A stretch of 64,000 bases of DNA from positions 1 through 64,000 of the forward strand of contig CAJOMU010000003.1 of NCBI GenBank assembly GCA_905235735.1. Direction: 5' to 3'. Source of the stretch: an uncultured Synergistales bacterium (GTDB lineage: Bacteria > Synergistota > Synergistia > Synergistales > Aminobacteriaceae). Below, in pieces: positions 1-9,099 of the stretch. The notes below the pieces were generated by a model. That model did not search any database and was not told where the DNA came from. It saw only the letters and a program-made list of their open reading frames with translations. Made by a program: the position numbers and the translations under genes. Positions within the stretch are counted from its first letter, which is position 1, and each line of letters starts with the position of its first letter.

Positions 1-741
1 CCCAGGTTGTGTATAATTACTGAATAAATCGAATCTCGGGAAACCTAAGAACTTTGCTTTTATGTCAAAAACATGAAGAAATCTTATGATGTTATCGAGC
101 ATAGCCTCATGATATTCTGAATGGGCAAATATCAATGAGCAGTTCACCATGAACTTTAGACCTAAGAGCTTGAAACTCCATACAGCTATTGGATAGTAAT
201 ATGCATGAAAACAAATCCTTGCATACTTCTTCACTTCATCACTGCGATAACATGGAGGAAGATGAATATCATAAGGTCTCGGAATAAATACGTAATCGGG
301 TTCAAGACTTCGCAGATCAAACCATGTCTTTGAATAATAATCGTATGCACTTATCGTGTCTTTGTCGAACTCATAACACATATCATATGCACGGTTCACA
401 TCATACTCTTCGTGATTCACATCATAATTCTCATGCATTATCTTCTCTGGTATCGCAAGAATATACGCATCAACATCATTGTCTCTCTTAGCGGCAAGAT
501 AGATAGATTTCATCGAGTTCCATACACTTACAGCCTGACACATGAAGACAATACATAATTTTTTTCCTGGCTTCTTGTGTGAAGGAACAGATTCATGATG
601 AGAAAAACTGTTGCGAATCTCATTAACGCTTTTTCTGAAATTATGACTGAGGAGATAATTTATCTTCACTTCCTTATCATACGGAACGTAGAACCATAAA
701 AATTTTTTCACTGCACTTTTGATTTTGCCGAATAACGACAA
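1..741 (-). CDS. CDP-glycerol glycerophosphotransferase-like protein (TagB/TagF type), 3' end beyond window
   Basis: A 247-codon open frame runs off the left edge, so only the N-terminal part is visible. It starts at TTG 741 (complement), about 7 nt after a strong AGGAGG at 751-756; no ATG lies upstream of the conserved region, so TTG is the best start. The segment KLCIVFMCQAVSVWNS (about residues 45-60), then YILAIPEK, then DYVFIPRPYDIHLPPCYRSD, resembles the N-terminal lobe of CDP-glycerol:polyol glycerophosphotransferases, which transfer glycerol-phosphate from CDP-glycerol to a glycan at the inner membrane face. The catalytic C-terminal lobe is outside the window, so activity cannot be judged. 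In a diderm the product would more likely be a capsule or surface glycan than wall teichoic acid; that is inference. Confidence 0.6.
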   Translation of the reverse strand, partial: MSLFGKIKSAVKKFLWFYVPYDKEVKINYLLSHNFRKSVNEIRNSFSHHESVPSHKKPGKKLCIVFMCQAVSVWNSMKSIYLAAKRDNDVDAYILAIPEKIMHENYDVNHEEYDVNRAYDMCYEFDKDTISAYDYYSKTWFDLRSLEPDYVFIPRPYDIHLPPCYRSDEVKKYARICFHAYYYPIAVWSFKLLGLKFMVNCSLIFAHSEYHEAMLDNIIRFLHVFDIKAKFLGFPRFDLFSNYTQPG

Positions 742-811
742 GTTAAACACCTCCTAAAAAATTATTATAGAGCCAGCACGTTATAAAATTCAAATGCTGA
801 CTCCTTTTATT

Positions 812-3058
812 TCATTCATTTACTGCATCACCCTGCGACTTGTATCCGCACTTCGTACAGAATAAACTTGATCCCCTTATGAATAAATCCTCTCCGCATT
901 CAGGACACTTCTCTCCTGCTGGACGATTCCATGCAACATAATCGCATTCAGGGTATCTAGAACATCCGTAAAATGTCCTTCCCTTTTTGCTCTTACGCTT
1001 CACTATGTCTCCCTCTCCGCACTTCGGACACTTCACGCCTATTGTGCTTAATATCGGACGTGTGTACTTGCATTCAGGGTAATTTGAACACGCAATGAAT
1101 TCTCCGAATCTGCCGCGCTTCTTCACTAAATCATTTCCGCATTCTGGACATGATTCACCAATCGGTTCAGGGCCGGGCAATGCTACTTTCGGGGCTTCCT
1201 GTGCCTCATCAAGTGTATTCGAGAACTCATTCCAGAATTCACTCACTACATCCAGCCATTTCCTTTGGGCATCTTCTACTTCATCAAGTTCCTTTTCCAT
1301 TTGTGCAGTGAAACCTGCATCAACAATCGAGGATAAATCCTTACGGTTGAAATACTGTGCGAGGAATTCATCTACTACCATTCCAAGTGATGTCGGATAA
1401 AATCTCTTCTCTTCATTTTTCTCAATGTATCCCCGCGAGTCTAACGTTCCTGCTATCGTTGCATACGTTGAAGGTCTTCCTACACCATTCTCTTCAAGCG
1501 TGCGAATCAATCCTGCCTCCGAATATCTTGCTGGCGGTTTCGTTGCTTTCTTCTCACTCTGAACATCAGAAAGCGATAACACTTCTCCTTCGTTTATCTT
1601 AGAGACAACTGAACCTTTCATATCGAGAGGCCATAACTTGCTCCATCCATCAAAAACTAATGTCTCGCCTTCCTGTTTAAGGTCAACACGTCCTGCGTTT
1701 ACCTTCAGTGTTGACTTGGCCGTTACCGCATCACTCATCTGTCCCGCTGTGAATCGATTCCATATCAGCGAATACAGTTTATGCTGTTCAGGCGTTAATG
1801 CATCTCTCAATCTTTCAGGGGTTAATGTTATATCTGTCGGTCGAATTGCTTCATGTGCATCCTGAACTTTTGCCTTGCTGTTAGACCCGAAGATGTTCGG
1901 CTTATCGGGAAGGTATTCAGGAGCGTATGACGACTTTATGAACTCTCTGCACATGTTCAACGCTTCATTCGATATTCTCAGGCTGTCAGTTCTCATGTAC
2001 GTTATCAGTCCTACATGGCCTAGTCCGTGAATCATGATACCCTCATACAATGCCTGTGCAATTCTCATCGTGTGTGCTGGTGCCATGCCCAGACGCTTCG
2101 AGGCTTCCTGCTGAAGTGTACTCGTCCTGAATGGTGCAGGTGCTGAGTGTGATACGTTCTTCGATTTGAATTCACGCACTACAAGTTCACTTGCTCTTAT
2201 CTCCGCAATAATCTCATCTGCTTTCTCTTTCGTATTGATGAGAAGAGGAAGGTTATTCTTCATTAAGGTCTTGCCGTCAAGTTTGTATGCTCGGAGTTCA
2301 TAATGTCTGTCTGAATTCTCAGCTTTAGCCGTAATTACATAATACGGATCTGGAATGAAATTCATGATTTCACGTTCGCGTTCACAGATCAGATTCAATG
2401 CTACAGACTGAACACGTCCTGCCGATAAACCGTAACGAATCTTCTTCCACAATAACGGGCTTAATGAGTAGCCTACAAGACGGTCTAATATCCTTCGTGC
2501 CTGTTGTGCGTCTACTTTGTTGATGTCTATGTAGTCTGGATTTTTCACTGCGGCTTTCACTGCATTGGCTGTTATCTCATAGAATCGAACTCTGCACTTC
2601 TCATTCAGATTCACTCCGAGTATGTCGGCCAAGTGCCACGCAATAGCTTCACCTTCACGGTCAGGGTCAGACGCTAAGAGAACGTGTGATGCATTCTGTG
2701 CGAGCTTGAGTAATTCATTCTTGAGAGATGCCTTGCCTTTAACGAGTATGTATTCAGGTTCAAAATTATGTTCAATGTCTATTGCAAGTCTGCTCTTGGG
2801 TAAATCTTTCATGTGTCCCTTGCTTGAACGTACTACATAGCCTCGTCCCAGCATACTCGATAATGTTGCTGCTTTCGATGGTGATTCAACTATGACCAAT
2901 ATTTTCCCTTTATCGGCTGTACCTGCAATTATCTTCTTAGCTTTCGATGTCGTTTTTGATGATGATGTTTTCTTCTTCGCAGTTGTTGAGGTCTTTGCTT
3001 TTATCTTTGCAGTTGATGAGCCTGCTTTTTTTGATGCCGGAATCGTCATTACCCCCAT
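812..3058 (-). CDS. topA: DNA topoisomerase I (type IA)
   Basis: This 748-residue enzyme relaxes negative supercoils by transient single-strand cleavage. The Toprim domain begins at about residue 52 (KILVIVESPSK) and carries the metal-binding DPDREGE at 131-137. The active-site tyrosine is Y354 in ITYMRTDSL. The C terminus has three Cys4-type zinc ribbons (two CPxCG...CSxYPEC and one CPECG...CTKCG), typical of bacterial TopA. The first 50 residues are an unusual Lys/Ser/Thr/Ala-rich basic tail, perhaps an extra DNA-binding extension. The annotated start is ATG 3058, but the second ATG (residue 4) is preceded by GGGGGT and may be the true start. It is divergent from tamB across an 86 bp AT-rich gap. 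Confidence 0.96.
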   Translation of the reverse strand: MGVMTIPASKKAGSSTAKIKAKTSTTAKKKTSSSKTTSKAKKIIAGTADKGKILVIVESPSKAATLSSMLGRGYVVRSSKGHMKDLPKSRLAIDIEHNFEPEYILVKGKASLKNELLKLAQNASHVLLASDPDREGEAIAWHLADILGVNLNEKCRVRFYEITANAVKAAVKNPDYIDINKVDAQQARRILDRLVGYSLSPLLWKKIRYGLSAGRVQSVALNLICEREREIMNFIPDPYYVITAKAENSDRHYELRAYKLDGKTLMKNNLPLLINTKEKADEIIAEIRASELVVREFKSKNVSHSAPAPFRTSTLQQEASKRLGMAPAHTMRIAQALYEGIMIHGLGHVGLITYMRTDSLRISNEALNMCREFIKSSYAPEYLPDKPNIFGSNSKAKVQDAHEAIRPTDITLTPERLRDALTPEQHKLYSLIWNRFTAGQMSDAVTAKSTLKVNAGRVDLKQEGETLVFDGWSKLWPLDMKGSVVSKINEGEVLSLSDVQSEKKATKPPARYSEAGLIRTLEENGVGRPSTYATIAGTLDSRGYIEKNEEKRFYPTSLGMVVDEFLAQYFNRKDLSSIVDAGFTAQMEKELDEVEDAQRKWLDVVSEFWNEFSNTLDEAQEAPKVALPGPEPIGESCPECGNDLVKKRGRFGEFIACSNYPECKYTRPILSTIGVKCPKCGEGDIVKRKSKKGRTFYGCSRYPECDYVAWNRPAGEKCPECGEDLFIRGSSLFCTKCGYKSQGDAVNE

Positions 3059-3144
3059 ACATAAAAATTTTTTTTGGCAACGTAAATTTATACCACATTT
3101 TAGAATATAATTAACGAAAATTTTTCAGGAAGTGAAATTTAATC

Positions 3145-6100
3145 GTGCGGTTTATAAGTTCGCTCATAAAATATTTCATATACCTCTTGATTATACTCGC
3201 GGCTTTAAGTGCTGCGTTATTCTGGTTCGATACAGGTTCATGGTTAGTTCTCCCTCTGGCGCAAAGAGCAGGCAATTACTTTCTTTCACCTCTTCAGCTT
3301 GAGATTCAGAACATAAACGGCTCAATGCGTAACGGATATTCACTTGATGGACTGCGAATCATTTCAGGCGACAAAGATATTTTCACTCTTGATTATGCTT
3401 CAGTAAGCCCGGATTGGAATCGTGTCCTCAATGGCATGGACGGATTGCCCTTCGTGAAGTCAGTGAATGTTCGAGGCATCAACGGAGAGATTGAGAACTT
3501 CAAGTTTCATGTGAAGGACATACATGGAACTGAGCCAGACGGTTATTATGTGAGTGATGTAAAAGCAAGTTCAGGAGACAAAGAGTTAATCTCGCTTTCA
3601 CATGCATATGTTAATCCCGATTGGTCTTCCGTCTCAAAAGGTCTTGAAGGAATTCCTTTCATAAACTCAATTGATGTCGGTGCAGTAAGCGGAGGATTTG
3701 ATACATTGAAATTCAAACTCGCAGGCGTGAACGGGAATAAGAACGATGGATTTTCGATTGACGGCGTAAAACTCACATCGAATGATAAGAATGTATTATC
3801 TCTCAATCACGCATCAGTTCTGCCTGACTGGGAAGCAATTACGAAGGGCAATGACGGAATACCATTTGTGAAGTCATTGAAGATAGCAGGAGTACGTTCT
3901 GACTTGGACAGAATTCTTGAGGTAGTGGATTATTTCTCGTCAGACTCAGATGACGAAGACGAAGAAACTGAATCTGAAGACGAAGAACCTTTCAAGCTCA
4001 CGAAGATTAATCCTCTCAACCTTGCAATTCATGATGTAATCTTCACAACACCGTATGCAAACGTATCGCTCGACAAGATTACGCTGAACGAATCAGGAAA
4101 GCTGTTACTGTACACAAAGATAATCTCGAAAGATAAAGTATTGCCCATACGAACAGAAGCAAAAGTAAACTTTGACCCTTTCGAAATCGTCTCATCAGAT
4201 TTATCCGTAGGCAAGGGTAAAGGCTCATTATCTGCAAGAATTGAACCATTGAAGGCACGTTTAGACCTCACAGCATTATCGCTAGAAGAACTGATACGAT
4301 TTTCACCCGAACGAATAAAAGCATCAGGACGAATAGACAGCAGAATATTCATCGACACTAAAGACGACATCATGAATGCATCAGGTATCATCTCAATGCC
4401 AAGAGCTAATATCATGGATATTCCGTTATCATTCAGGCTGCCATTCAAATGGGACGGAGGAAGGACACTCACGATTGATGATGCGAGACTGAAGACTGAC
4501 GTTGCAAGCGTGAATCTCAGCAGCACAATGGACATTCAGGACATGAAATTACGGGCTAAGGGTGAGGCCAAGAACATATCACTGAATGAAATCGGCAGAA
4601 TGTTTGCACCCGAAGCAGGACTTAAAGGTGAAGGAGGAAACATACGCTTTAATATCGATACGATACTTAGCGGCGACATTCTGGGACGAACGAACGCGGA
4701 CATAAAAGCGGATATTCCATCGATAACAGCGGCAGGGATTAACATTATTCGCGGACTGAATGCAAATGTTAATCTCAAGCCCAAACAGACACCTAAAATA
4801 TCAATGGGAGGAGAGATATTCGGAGGGAAATTATTCGCAAGAGGAGAAGCATTGCAGGATAAGAATGGCGAATTTAAACCTCAGGCAGTAATCTCAATCG
4901 TGAATCTCGATTTGAACACTCTGATTCGTGCGTTCCCTGAAGCGGCAAAAAGCATAAGCAAGCCGTCAGGAAAGATTACGTTGAACACGAAAGTAGCAAA
5001 TGATTTGAGTGTTACGGGAAAAGTTACATCGGACAAGTTAAGCGCGAACGGAATCACATTAACGAAGCTGCTCGCGAATCTGAAATATGATTACCAAAGG
5101 AACATGGCCAGTCTCGAAAGTTTTTCGGCTAATCTTGGACGTGCGGCACTGAGGGCATCAGCAAGAGCAAACCTGAAAGATTCATCATTCACATTCAATG
5201 CAAATGCGGACAACTTTGACCCTAAAGCAATTCCAGAACTTAAAGACTTATCAGGCATATATAATCTCAAAGCTGATGCATCAGGACGATACACCAGACC
5301 TGAAAGCATAAAGGCAAATGTAACTCTAACTGGAAAGAACGCAGGCTATGCAGGAATGAGAATAGGCAATCTGAATGTCCCATTGAGTTTTGCAAATAAC
5401 GTACTTAAAATTTCAGACGCAAGAGCATCACTTCCAGGAGGCACATTGAATCTCAAAGGCAGTGTGAATATCGCTAACGCATCAAATCCAGGTCTCGACC
5501 TCACAGCATCAACGCAGGGAATAAATCTCGCTGAACTTCTGAAAGGATTCAATCTTCAGGATAAATCCATGCCAATATCAGGAAGAGTACGAGGCTTTGC
5601 TGTCGTGAGAGGCCCAATGAATACGGCGAGTGTTAATGCAGGAGTATATGCATCAGGTGTGAAGGTCGGAAATCTCGTGAATATGCCTGAAGCAGCGATT
5701 GAAGGTGTCGGGAACATGAAGCGAGTGAACGTGAAGACATTTTCGGCGAAAATCAACGGAGCTGACATAAATGGTCGAGGAAGTCTGATAATAGATCAGA
5801 AAAACTTCATGAAGAGTGGAGTGAATATCAATGCATCAGTGAAGAATCTCGAACTCAAACCTATACTCATTGCCGCAATGGGAAATGCTCCGGCAGAAGG
5901 AACAATCAATGGCAATATCAATCTGAACGGAATAATCTCACAGCCGACACTGAATGTAAAAGTGAACTCACCGATTGAAGTTAGCGGTCGTAATATTGAA
6001 GATATAAACGTAGACCTGAAGTCGCCGTCAGAGAATCATTATGTGATAAATGCAGGAGCACGAATAGGAAAGTTTAAGCCTAAAGTAGATGTTGATGTTC

Positions 6101-7206
6101 AGAATAAAAACGGAATATGGGTTTATCAGGTAGACACGAAACCTTTTGATTTAGATCATGCAATTCAAACACAGATGCCGGACATGTCCGGGATGGTGAG
6201 AGGTTACGCCACGATAAACGTGAAGGGAAGTACGAAGCCGAATTCAAACATAAACATAGATGTTAAAGCGAGAAACTTAACAGTGATGGACAATATAGAG
6301 ATTAAGAATATATTCATGCCGGTTATATATATGACTTCGAACAACAAGATACGAATGAAGAAGGGCAGCATAAAACTCTATGACGGAGTTGTGAACACGG
6401 ACTTTGATTTAGACCTTAACAAAAGTGAATGGGAAGGCAAAGTTGATGTATCGCATTTAGACTTCGGGAAACTTGCGACACCTTTTATGCCTGAAGGAGA
6501 GTTAGTCGGGACAGTTGACGGACAGGTGAACATGAAGGGGCATTACGGCGGAATGATGGCGATGAGTTTTGCGAACGGAAAATTTTCGACATCATCGGGT
6601 TATGTTCATAAACTAGCGATGATTGAGAACATATCGCCTACGAAACGCATATCATTCGAGAAGATTAACGGTACATTCTTCTGGGACGGAACTGACTTAT
6701 TCCTGAATCCCGGAACAGGTGCGCGTGCTGGTGTAGATGAACCTATGTACCGATACTTCATGATTAACGGTTCATGCGGTATACCCGGAAAGGGATTGAA
6801 TCTGCTGTGCGATGGAAGATTTGACCTGAAACTTTTAGATCAGTTTCTTGGAGCGATGAAGGGAGTGTTTCAGTACATGACCGGCGGGCTTACCAGAAAC
6901 GTATTGAAGGATGCTGCGAGCCGGGCAATGGGACTTCAGGGCAGAGACCTTCAGAATGTATCATTTACGCTTTCTAACTCGTGGAACAATCTTAGAATTG
7001 AGAACCTGAAAGTTACGAAGCCTATTGAAGACTTTCTGCCGATTGATGTGCTGAATGGTGATGAAGAAAAACAGAAATCAGAAGCGAAGTTCAACATAAG
7101 GTTGAAGATTCCGACAGGGCCTGGTGAGAAGAGTGGGGAAGATATATCGACGACGGAGCAATTCAAGAAGCAATTGATAGATAACCTTTTCAACTTAGGA
7201 TTGTAA
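3145..7206 (+). CDS. tamB: TamB-family translocation/assembly module protein
   Basis: A 1353-residue protein starting at GTG 3145 after AGGAAGTG. Residues 5-28 form one N-terminal membrane anchor. A very long beta-rich periplasmic region follows, ending in a conserved C-terminal DUF490/TamB-type segment (about 1000-1353). TamB-like proteins bridge inner and outer membranes and are implicated in outer-membrane protein assembly and phospholipid transport. Near the N terminus are three tandem copies of a 69-residue repeat starting at residues 63, 132 and 201, each with a DG-PF-(V/I)-(K/N)-S core and PDW motif. A highly acidic linker (about 265-282) follows. No TamA/BamA homolog is adjacent. It is the only gene in its unit before the terminator at 7211-7250. 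Confidence 0.85.
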   Translation: MRFISSLIKYFIYLLIILAALSAALFWFDTGSWLVLPLAQRAGNYFLSPLQLEIQNINGSMRNGYSLDGLRIISGDKDIFTLDYASVSPDWNRVLNGMDGLPFVKSVNVRGINGEIENFKFHVKDIHGTEPDGYYVSDVKASSGDKELISLSHAYVNPDWSSVSKGLEGIPFINSIDVGAVSGGFDTLKFKLAGVNGNKNDGFSIDGVKLTSNDKNVLSLNHASVLPDWEAITKGNDGIPFVKSLKIAGVRSDLDRILEVVDYFSSDSDDEDEETESEDEEPFKLTKINPLNLAIHDVIFTTPYANVSLDKITLNESGKLLLYTKIISKDKVLPIRTEAKVNFDPFEIVSSDLSVGKGKGSLSARIEPLKARLDLTALSLEELIRFSPERIKASGRIDSRIFIDTKDDIMNASGIISMPRANIMDIPLSFRLPFKWDGGRTLTIDDARLKTDVASVNLSSTMDIQDMKLRAKGEAKNISLNEIGRMFAPEAGLKGEGGNIRFNIDTILSGDILGRTNADIKADIPSITAAGINIIRGLNANVNLKPKQTPKISMGGEIFGGKLFARGEALQDKNGEFKPQAVISIVNLDLNTLIRAFPEAAKSISKPSGKITLNTKVANDLSVTGKVTSDKLSANGITLTKLLANLKYDYQRNMASLESFSANLGRAALRASARANLKDSSFTFNANADNFDPKAIPELKDLSGIYNLKADASGRYTRPESIKANVTLTGKNAGYAGMRIGNLNVPLSFANNVLKISDARASLPGGTLNLKGSVNIANASNPGLDLTASTQGINLAELLKGFNLQDKSMPISGRVRGFAVVRGPMNTASVNAGVYASGVKVGNLVNMPEAAIEGVGNMKRVNVKTFSAKINGADINGRGSLIIDQKNFMKSGVNINASVKNLELKPILIAAMGNAPAEGTINGNINLNGIISQPTLNVKVNSPIEVSGRNIEDINVDLKSPSENHYVINAGARIGKFKPKVDVDVQNKNGIWVYQVDTKPFDLDHAIQTQMPDMSGMVRGYATINVKGSTKPNSNINIDVKARNLTVMDNIEIKNIFMPVIYMTSNNKIRMKKGSIKLYDGVVNTDFDLDLNKSEWEGKVDVSHLDFGKLATPFMPEGELVGTVDGQVNMKGHYGGMMAMSFANGKFSTSSGYVHKLAMIENISPTKRISFEKINGTFFWDGTDLFLNPGTGARAGVDEPMYRYFMINGSCGIPGKGLNLLCDGRFDLKLLDQFLGAMKGVFQYMTGGLTRNVLKDAASRAMGLQGRDLQNVSFTLSNSWNNLRIENLKVTKPIEDFLPIDVLNGDEEKQKSEAKFNIRLKIPTGPGEKSGEDISTTEQFKKQLIDNLFNLGL

Positions 7207-7210
7207 GACA

Positions 7211-7250
7211 AAAAAAATTCCCCCGCAATGAAAAACGGGGGAGTTATTTT
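7211..7250. terminator. Rho-independent terminator between tamB and the convergent small gene
   Basis: TCCCCCG (7219-7225) pairs with CGGGGGA (7236-7242) around a 10 nt loop. An A-run lies before the stem and a T-rich stretch after it, so it can serve both convergent strands. Its right side overlaps the stop of the 56-residue gene at 7249. Confidence 0.8.
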
Positions 7251-7419
7251 ATTCACTTTCCGGCCATATTTCGCCGTTCTCAAATATTAAACTTGAATAC
7301 TTGCTGTTTTCTATGGCCTCAATGGAAGGAAGCTGATTTATTGGTTCCATATTCCTGGCAAACTTTGTTATTGCATCATCAAAACCTGAAATTTTTTCTG
7401 TAAAGTCTCTAGGCTCCAT
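7249..7419 (-). CDS. Small hypothetical protein, 56 residues
   Basis: The open frame extends upstream, but the start is best placed at ATG 7419, which has GGAGGT about 9 nt upstream (around 7428-7433). The product (MEPRDFTEKISGFDDAITKF...IWPESE) is soluble, acidic and without a recognised domain. It lies 20 bp downstream of the three-helix membrane protein at 7440-7985 on the same strand, so the two probably form a pair. It could be an accessory or immunity-type partner, but nothing in the sequence proves a role. Confidence 0.55.
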   Translation of the reverse strand: MEPRDFTEKISGFDDAITKFARNMEPINQLPSIEAIENSKYSSLIFENGEIWPESE

Positions 7420-7439
7420 AATACTACCTCCATTCATGG

Positions 7440-7985
7440 TTATTGCTGTAAGATGAATCCCGAAAGCAAAATTACGAACATTCCGAATATAGCATAGAGA
7501 GAATGATAAATGCATTCAATACTACGCGCAAGTTTTTTGTGTCTTTCCTCGCGGGCTTGTTCTCCTGCCTTAGTATATGATGCATACGTCATAGCAAAAC
7601 GTCTCAGAGTTATCTCATAGTTCTCTTCTTGAGGTATATTGTCATTCATCAGCTCGTATACATTGGCTCTTCCCGTCTTCGAATCGTTTAATATAGCAAT
7701 CAGAAGAAAAATAGACTTTGAGAGATACCATCCAGCCATTAGAAGAAGGAATGAAGACAAGATGACAGGTACATAACCGCATACTCCTTTTGAAATGTGC
7801 CACACAAAATTTTCTTTCACGTACCCCATTACCGTATAGAGTGCAGTAAAGAGAAATGCACATACAGTTAGAAGAGTGTATGCTTTACTATCCAGCTTGC
7901 TCGAATTAGTAACAGCATATTCATATTCTAATTTTGCGGCTTCGTAATAAATCTTCCATTTTTCTCCTGATTCTGAAATATCCAT
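7440..7985 (-). CDS. Hypothetical membrane protein with three predicted helices
   Basis: A 181-residue protein. An amphipathic N-terminal segment (1-34, containing KLDSKAYTLL) leads into a membrane helix at about 36-55. A second long hydrophobic segment spans about 70-97. A charged cytoplasmic-looking stretch (100-155) and a final helix (about 160-180) follow. A D-x-KA segment just before the first helix is seen in several small membrane effector families of bacterial conflict systems (PycTM/SLATT-like), but the match is too loose to assign. It ends 20 bp before the small gene at 7249-7419 and starts 4 bp after ychF ends, so it is probably co-transcribed with ychF. Confidence 0.5.
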   Translation of the reverse strand: MDISESGEKWKIYYEAAKLEYEYAVTNSSKLDSKAYTLLTVCAFLFTALYTVMGYVKENFVWHISKGVCGYVPVILSSFLLLMAGWYLSKSIFLLIAILNDSKTGRANVYELMNDNIPQEENYEITLRRFAMTYASYTKAGEQAREERHKKLARSIECIYHSLYAIFGMFVILLSGFILQQ

Positions 7986-7989
7986 AGTA

Positions 7990-9090
7990 TTAAACGTTGA
8001 AGCGAATCTCTATCATGTCTCCGTCCTTCACGATATATTCTTTGCCTTCAAGACGAAGCACACCCTTATCACGGCAAGCAGACATAGATGCACCATTCGC
8101 AATGAAATCATCATACGCAACGACCTGCGCACGAATGAATCCCCTCGCTAAATCCGAATGAATCGCTCCCGCCGCCTCAACTGCATTAGCTCCTTCTCTG
8201 AGTGTCCATGCACGAACTTCATCACTTCCTGATGTAAAGAATGAAATCAATCCCAAAAGTTTATATGCCTCGTGAATCAATCTCTCTCTTCCAGGCTCAG
8301 TTATGGCCAAGTCCTTCATGAATTCGATTCGTTCTTCTGGGTCAAGCTGTTCAAGTTCCATTTCTGTGGCTCCGTATACACGCACGGATTTGATTCCCTT
8401 CTTCGACATTTCAGACATAAGACCTGAAAGCTCTGGTATGTTCTCGTCTGTCTGAGTGTCATCGAGATTCAGCACTACGAGTTCAGGTTTCAGTGTCAGG
8501 AATGCAAATCCTGAGAGTGATCTCTTCTGTTCATCTGAAAGTTCATATTCCCTCAATGGCTTTTCATCAAGCAGATGTGATTCAAGGTTCTTCAGGAGTT
8601 CAAGTTCAGATGATTCGGCAGGCGTTAATTTCTTCTTGGCCTTCTTCTCCTCAAGACGTGCTAACCTGTTGCTGATTACTCCTAAATCACGATAGATTAA
8701 TTCCGCCTCAACGATTCGATAATCCCTCAATGGGTCTATACTGTTCTCTGGGTGAGGCACAGATGAATTCCTGAATACACGAATGACATGCAGCAACGCT
8801 TCACTCTCTGACACGAACGACAAAAATGAATTCCCAAGTCCTGCACCTTTTCCTGCATCTCGCGATAAACCGGCCAAGTCTACAAATTCAACGTCAGCGG
8901 GCTTTTCGCTTTTCGGCTTGAATATCTCAACAAGTTTATCGAACCTCTTATCGGGTACGCTCACTAACGCACGATTAGGTTCTGTCTTTCCTCCTGCATA
9001 AGGCTTAACCTCTGCTCCTGCTCTCGTTATTACATTGAAGACCGTTGATTTACCCGATAAAGGCAAACCTACTATTCCGCATTTAAGCAT
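7990..9090 (-). CDS. ychF: YchF/OLA1-family P-loop NTPase
   Basis: A 366-residue TRAFAC-class NTPase. The P-loop is GLPLSGKST (8-16) and the Walker B/G3 motif is DLAGL (71-75). A helical insert follows (about 125-200), and the C-terminal TGS-like (DUF933) domain contains RAWTLREG and ARGFIRAQVVAYDDFI. YchF proteins bind ribosomes, often prefer ATP to GTP, and are linked to stress and translation control. The usual GLPNVGKS P-loop is altered to GLPLSGKS, and the usual NxxE/NKxD specificity motif reads NLDD here. The length is normal. The gene lies between the L,D-transpeptidase upstream and the membrane-protein pair downstream on the same strand. Confidence 0.9.
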   Translation of the reverse strand: MLKCGIVGLPLSGKSTVFNVITRAGAEVKPYAGGKTEPNRALVSVPDKRFDKLVEIFKPKSEKPADVEFVDLAGLSRDAGKGAGLGNSFLSFVSESEALLHVIRVFRNSSVPHPENSIDPLRDYRIVEAELIYRDLGVISNRLARLEEKKAKKKLTPAESSELELLKNLESHLLDEKPLREYELSDEQKRSLSGFAFLTLKPELVVLNLDDTQTDENIPELSGLMSEMSKKGIKSVRVYGATEMELEQLDPEERIEFMKDLAITEPGRERLIHEAYKLLGLISFFTSGSDEVRAWTLREGANAVEAAGAIHSDLARGFIRAQVVAYDDFIANGASMSACRDKGVLRLEGKEYIVKDGDMIEIRFNV

Positions 9091-9099
9091 TTGTTCTCT

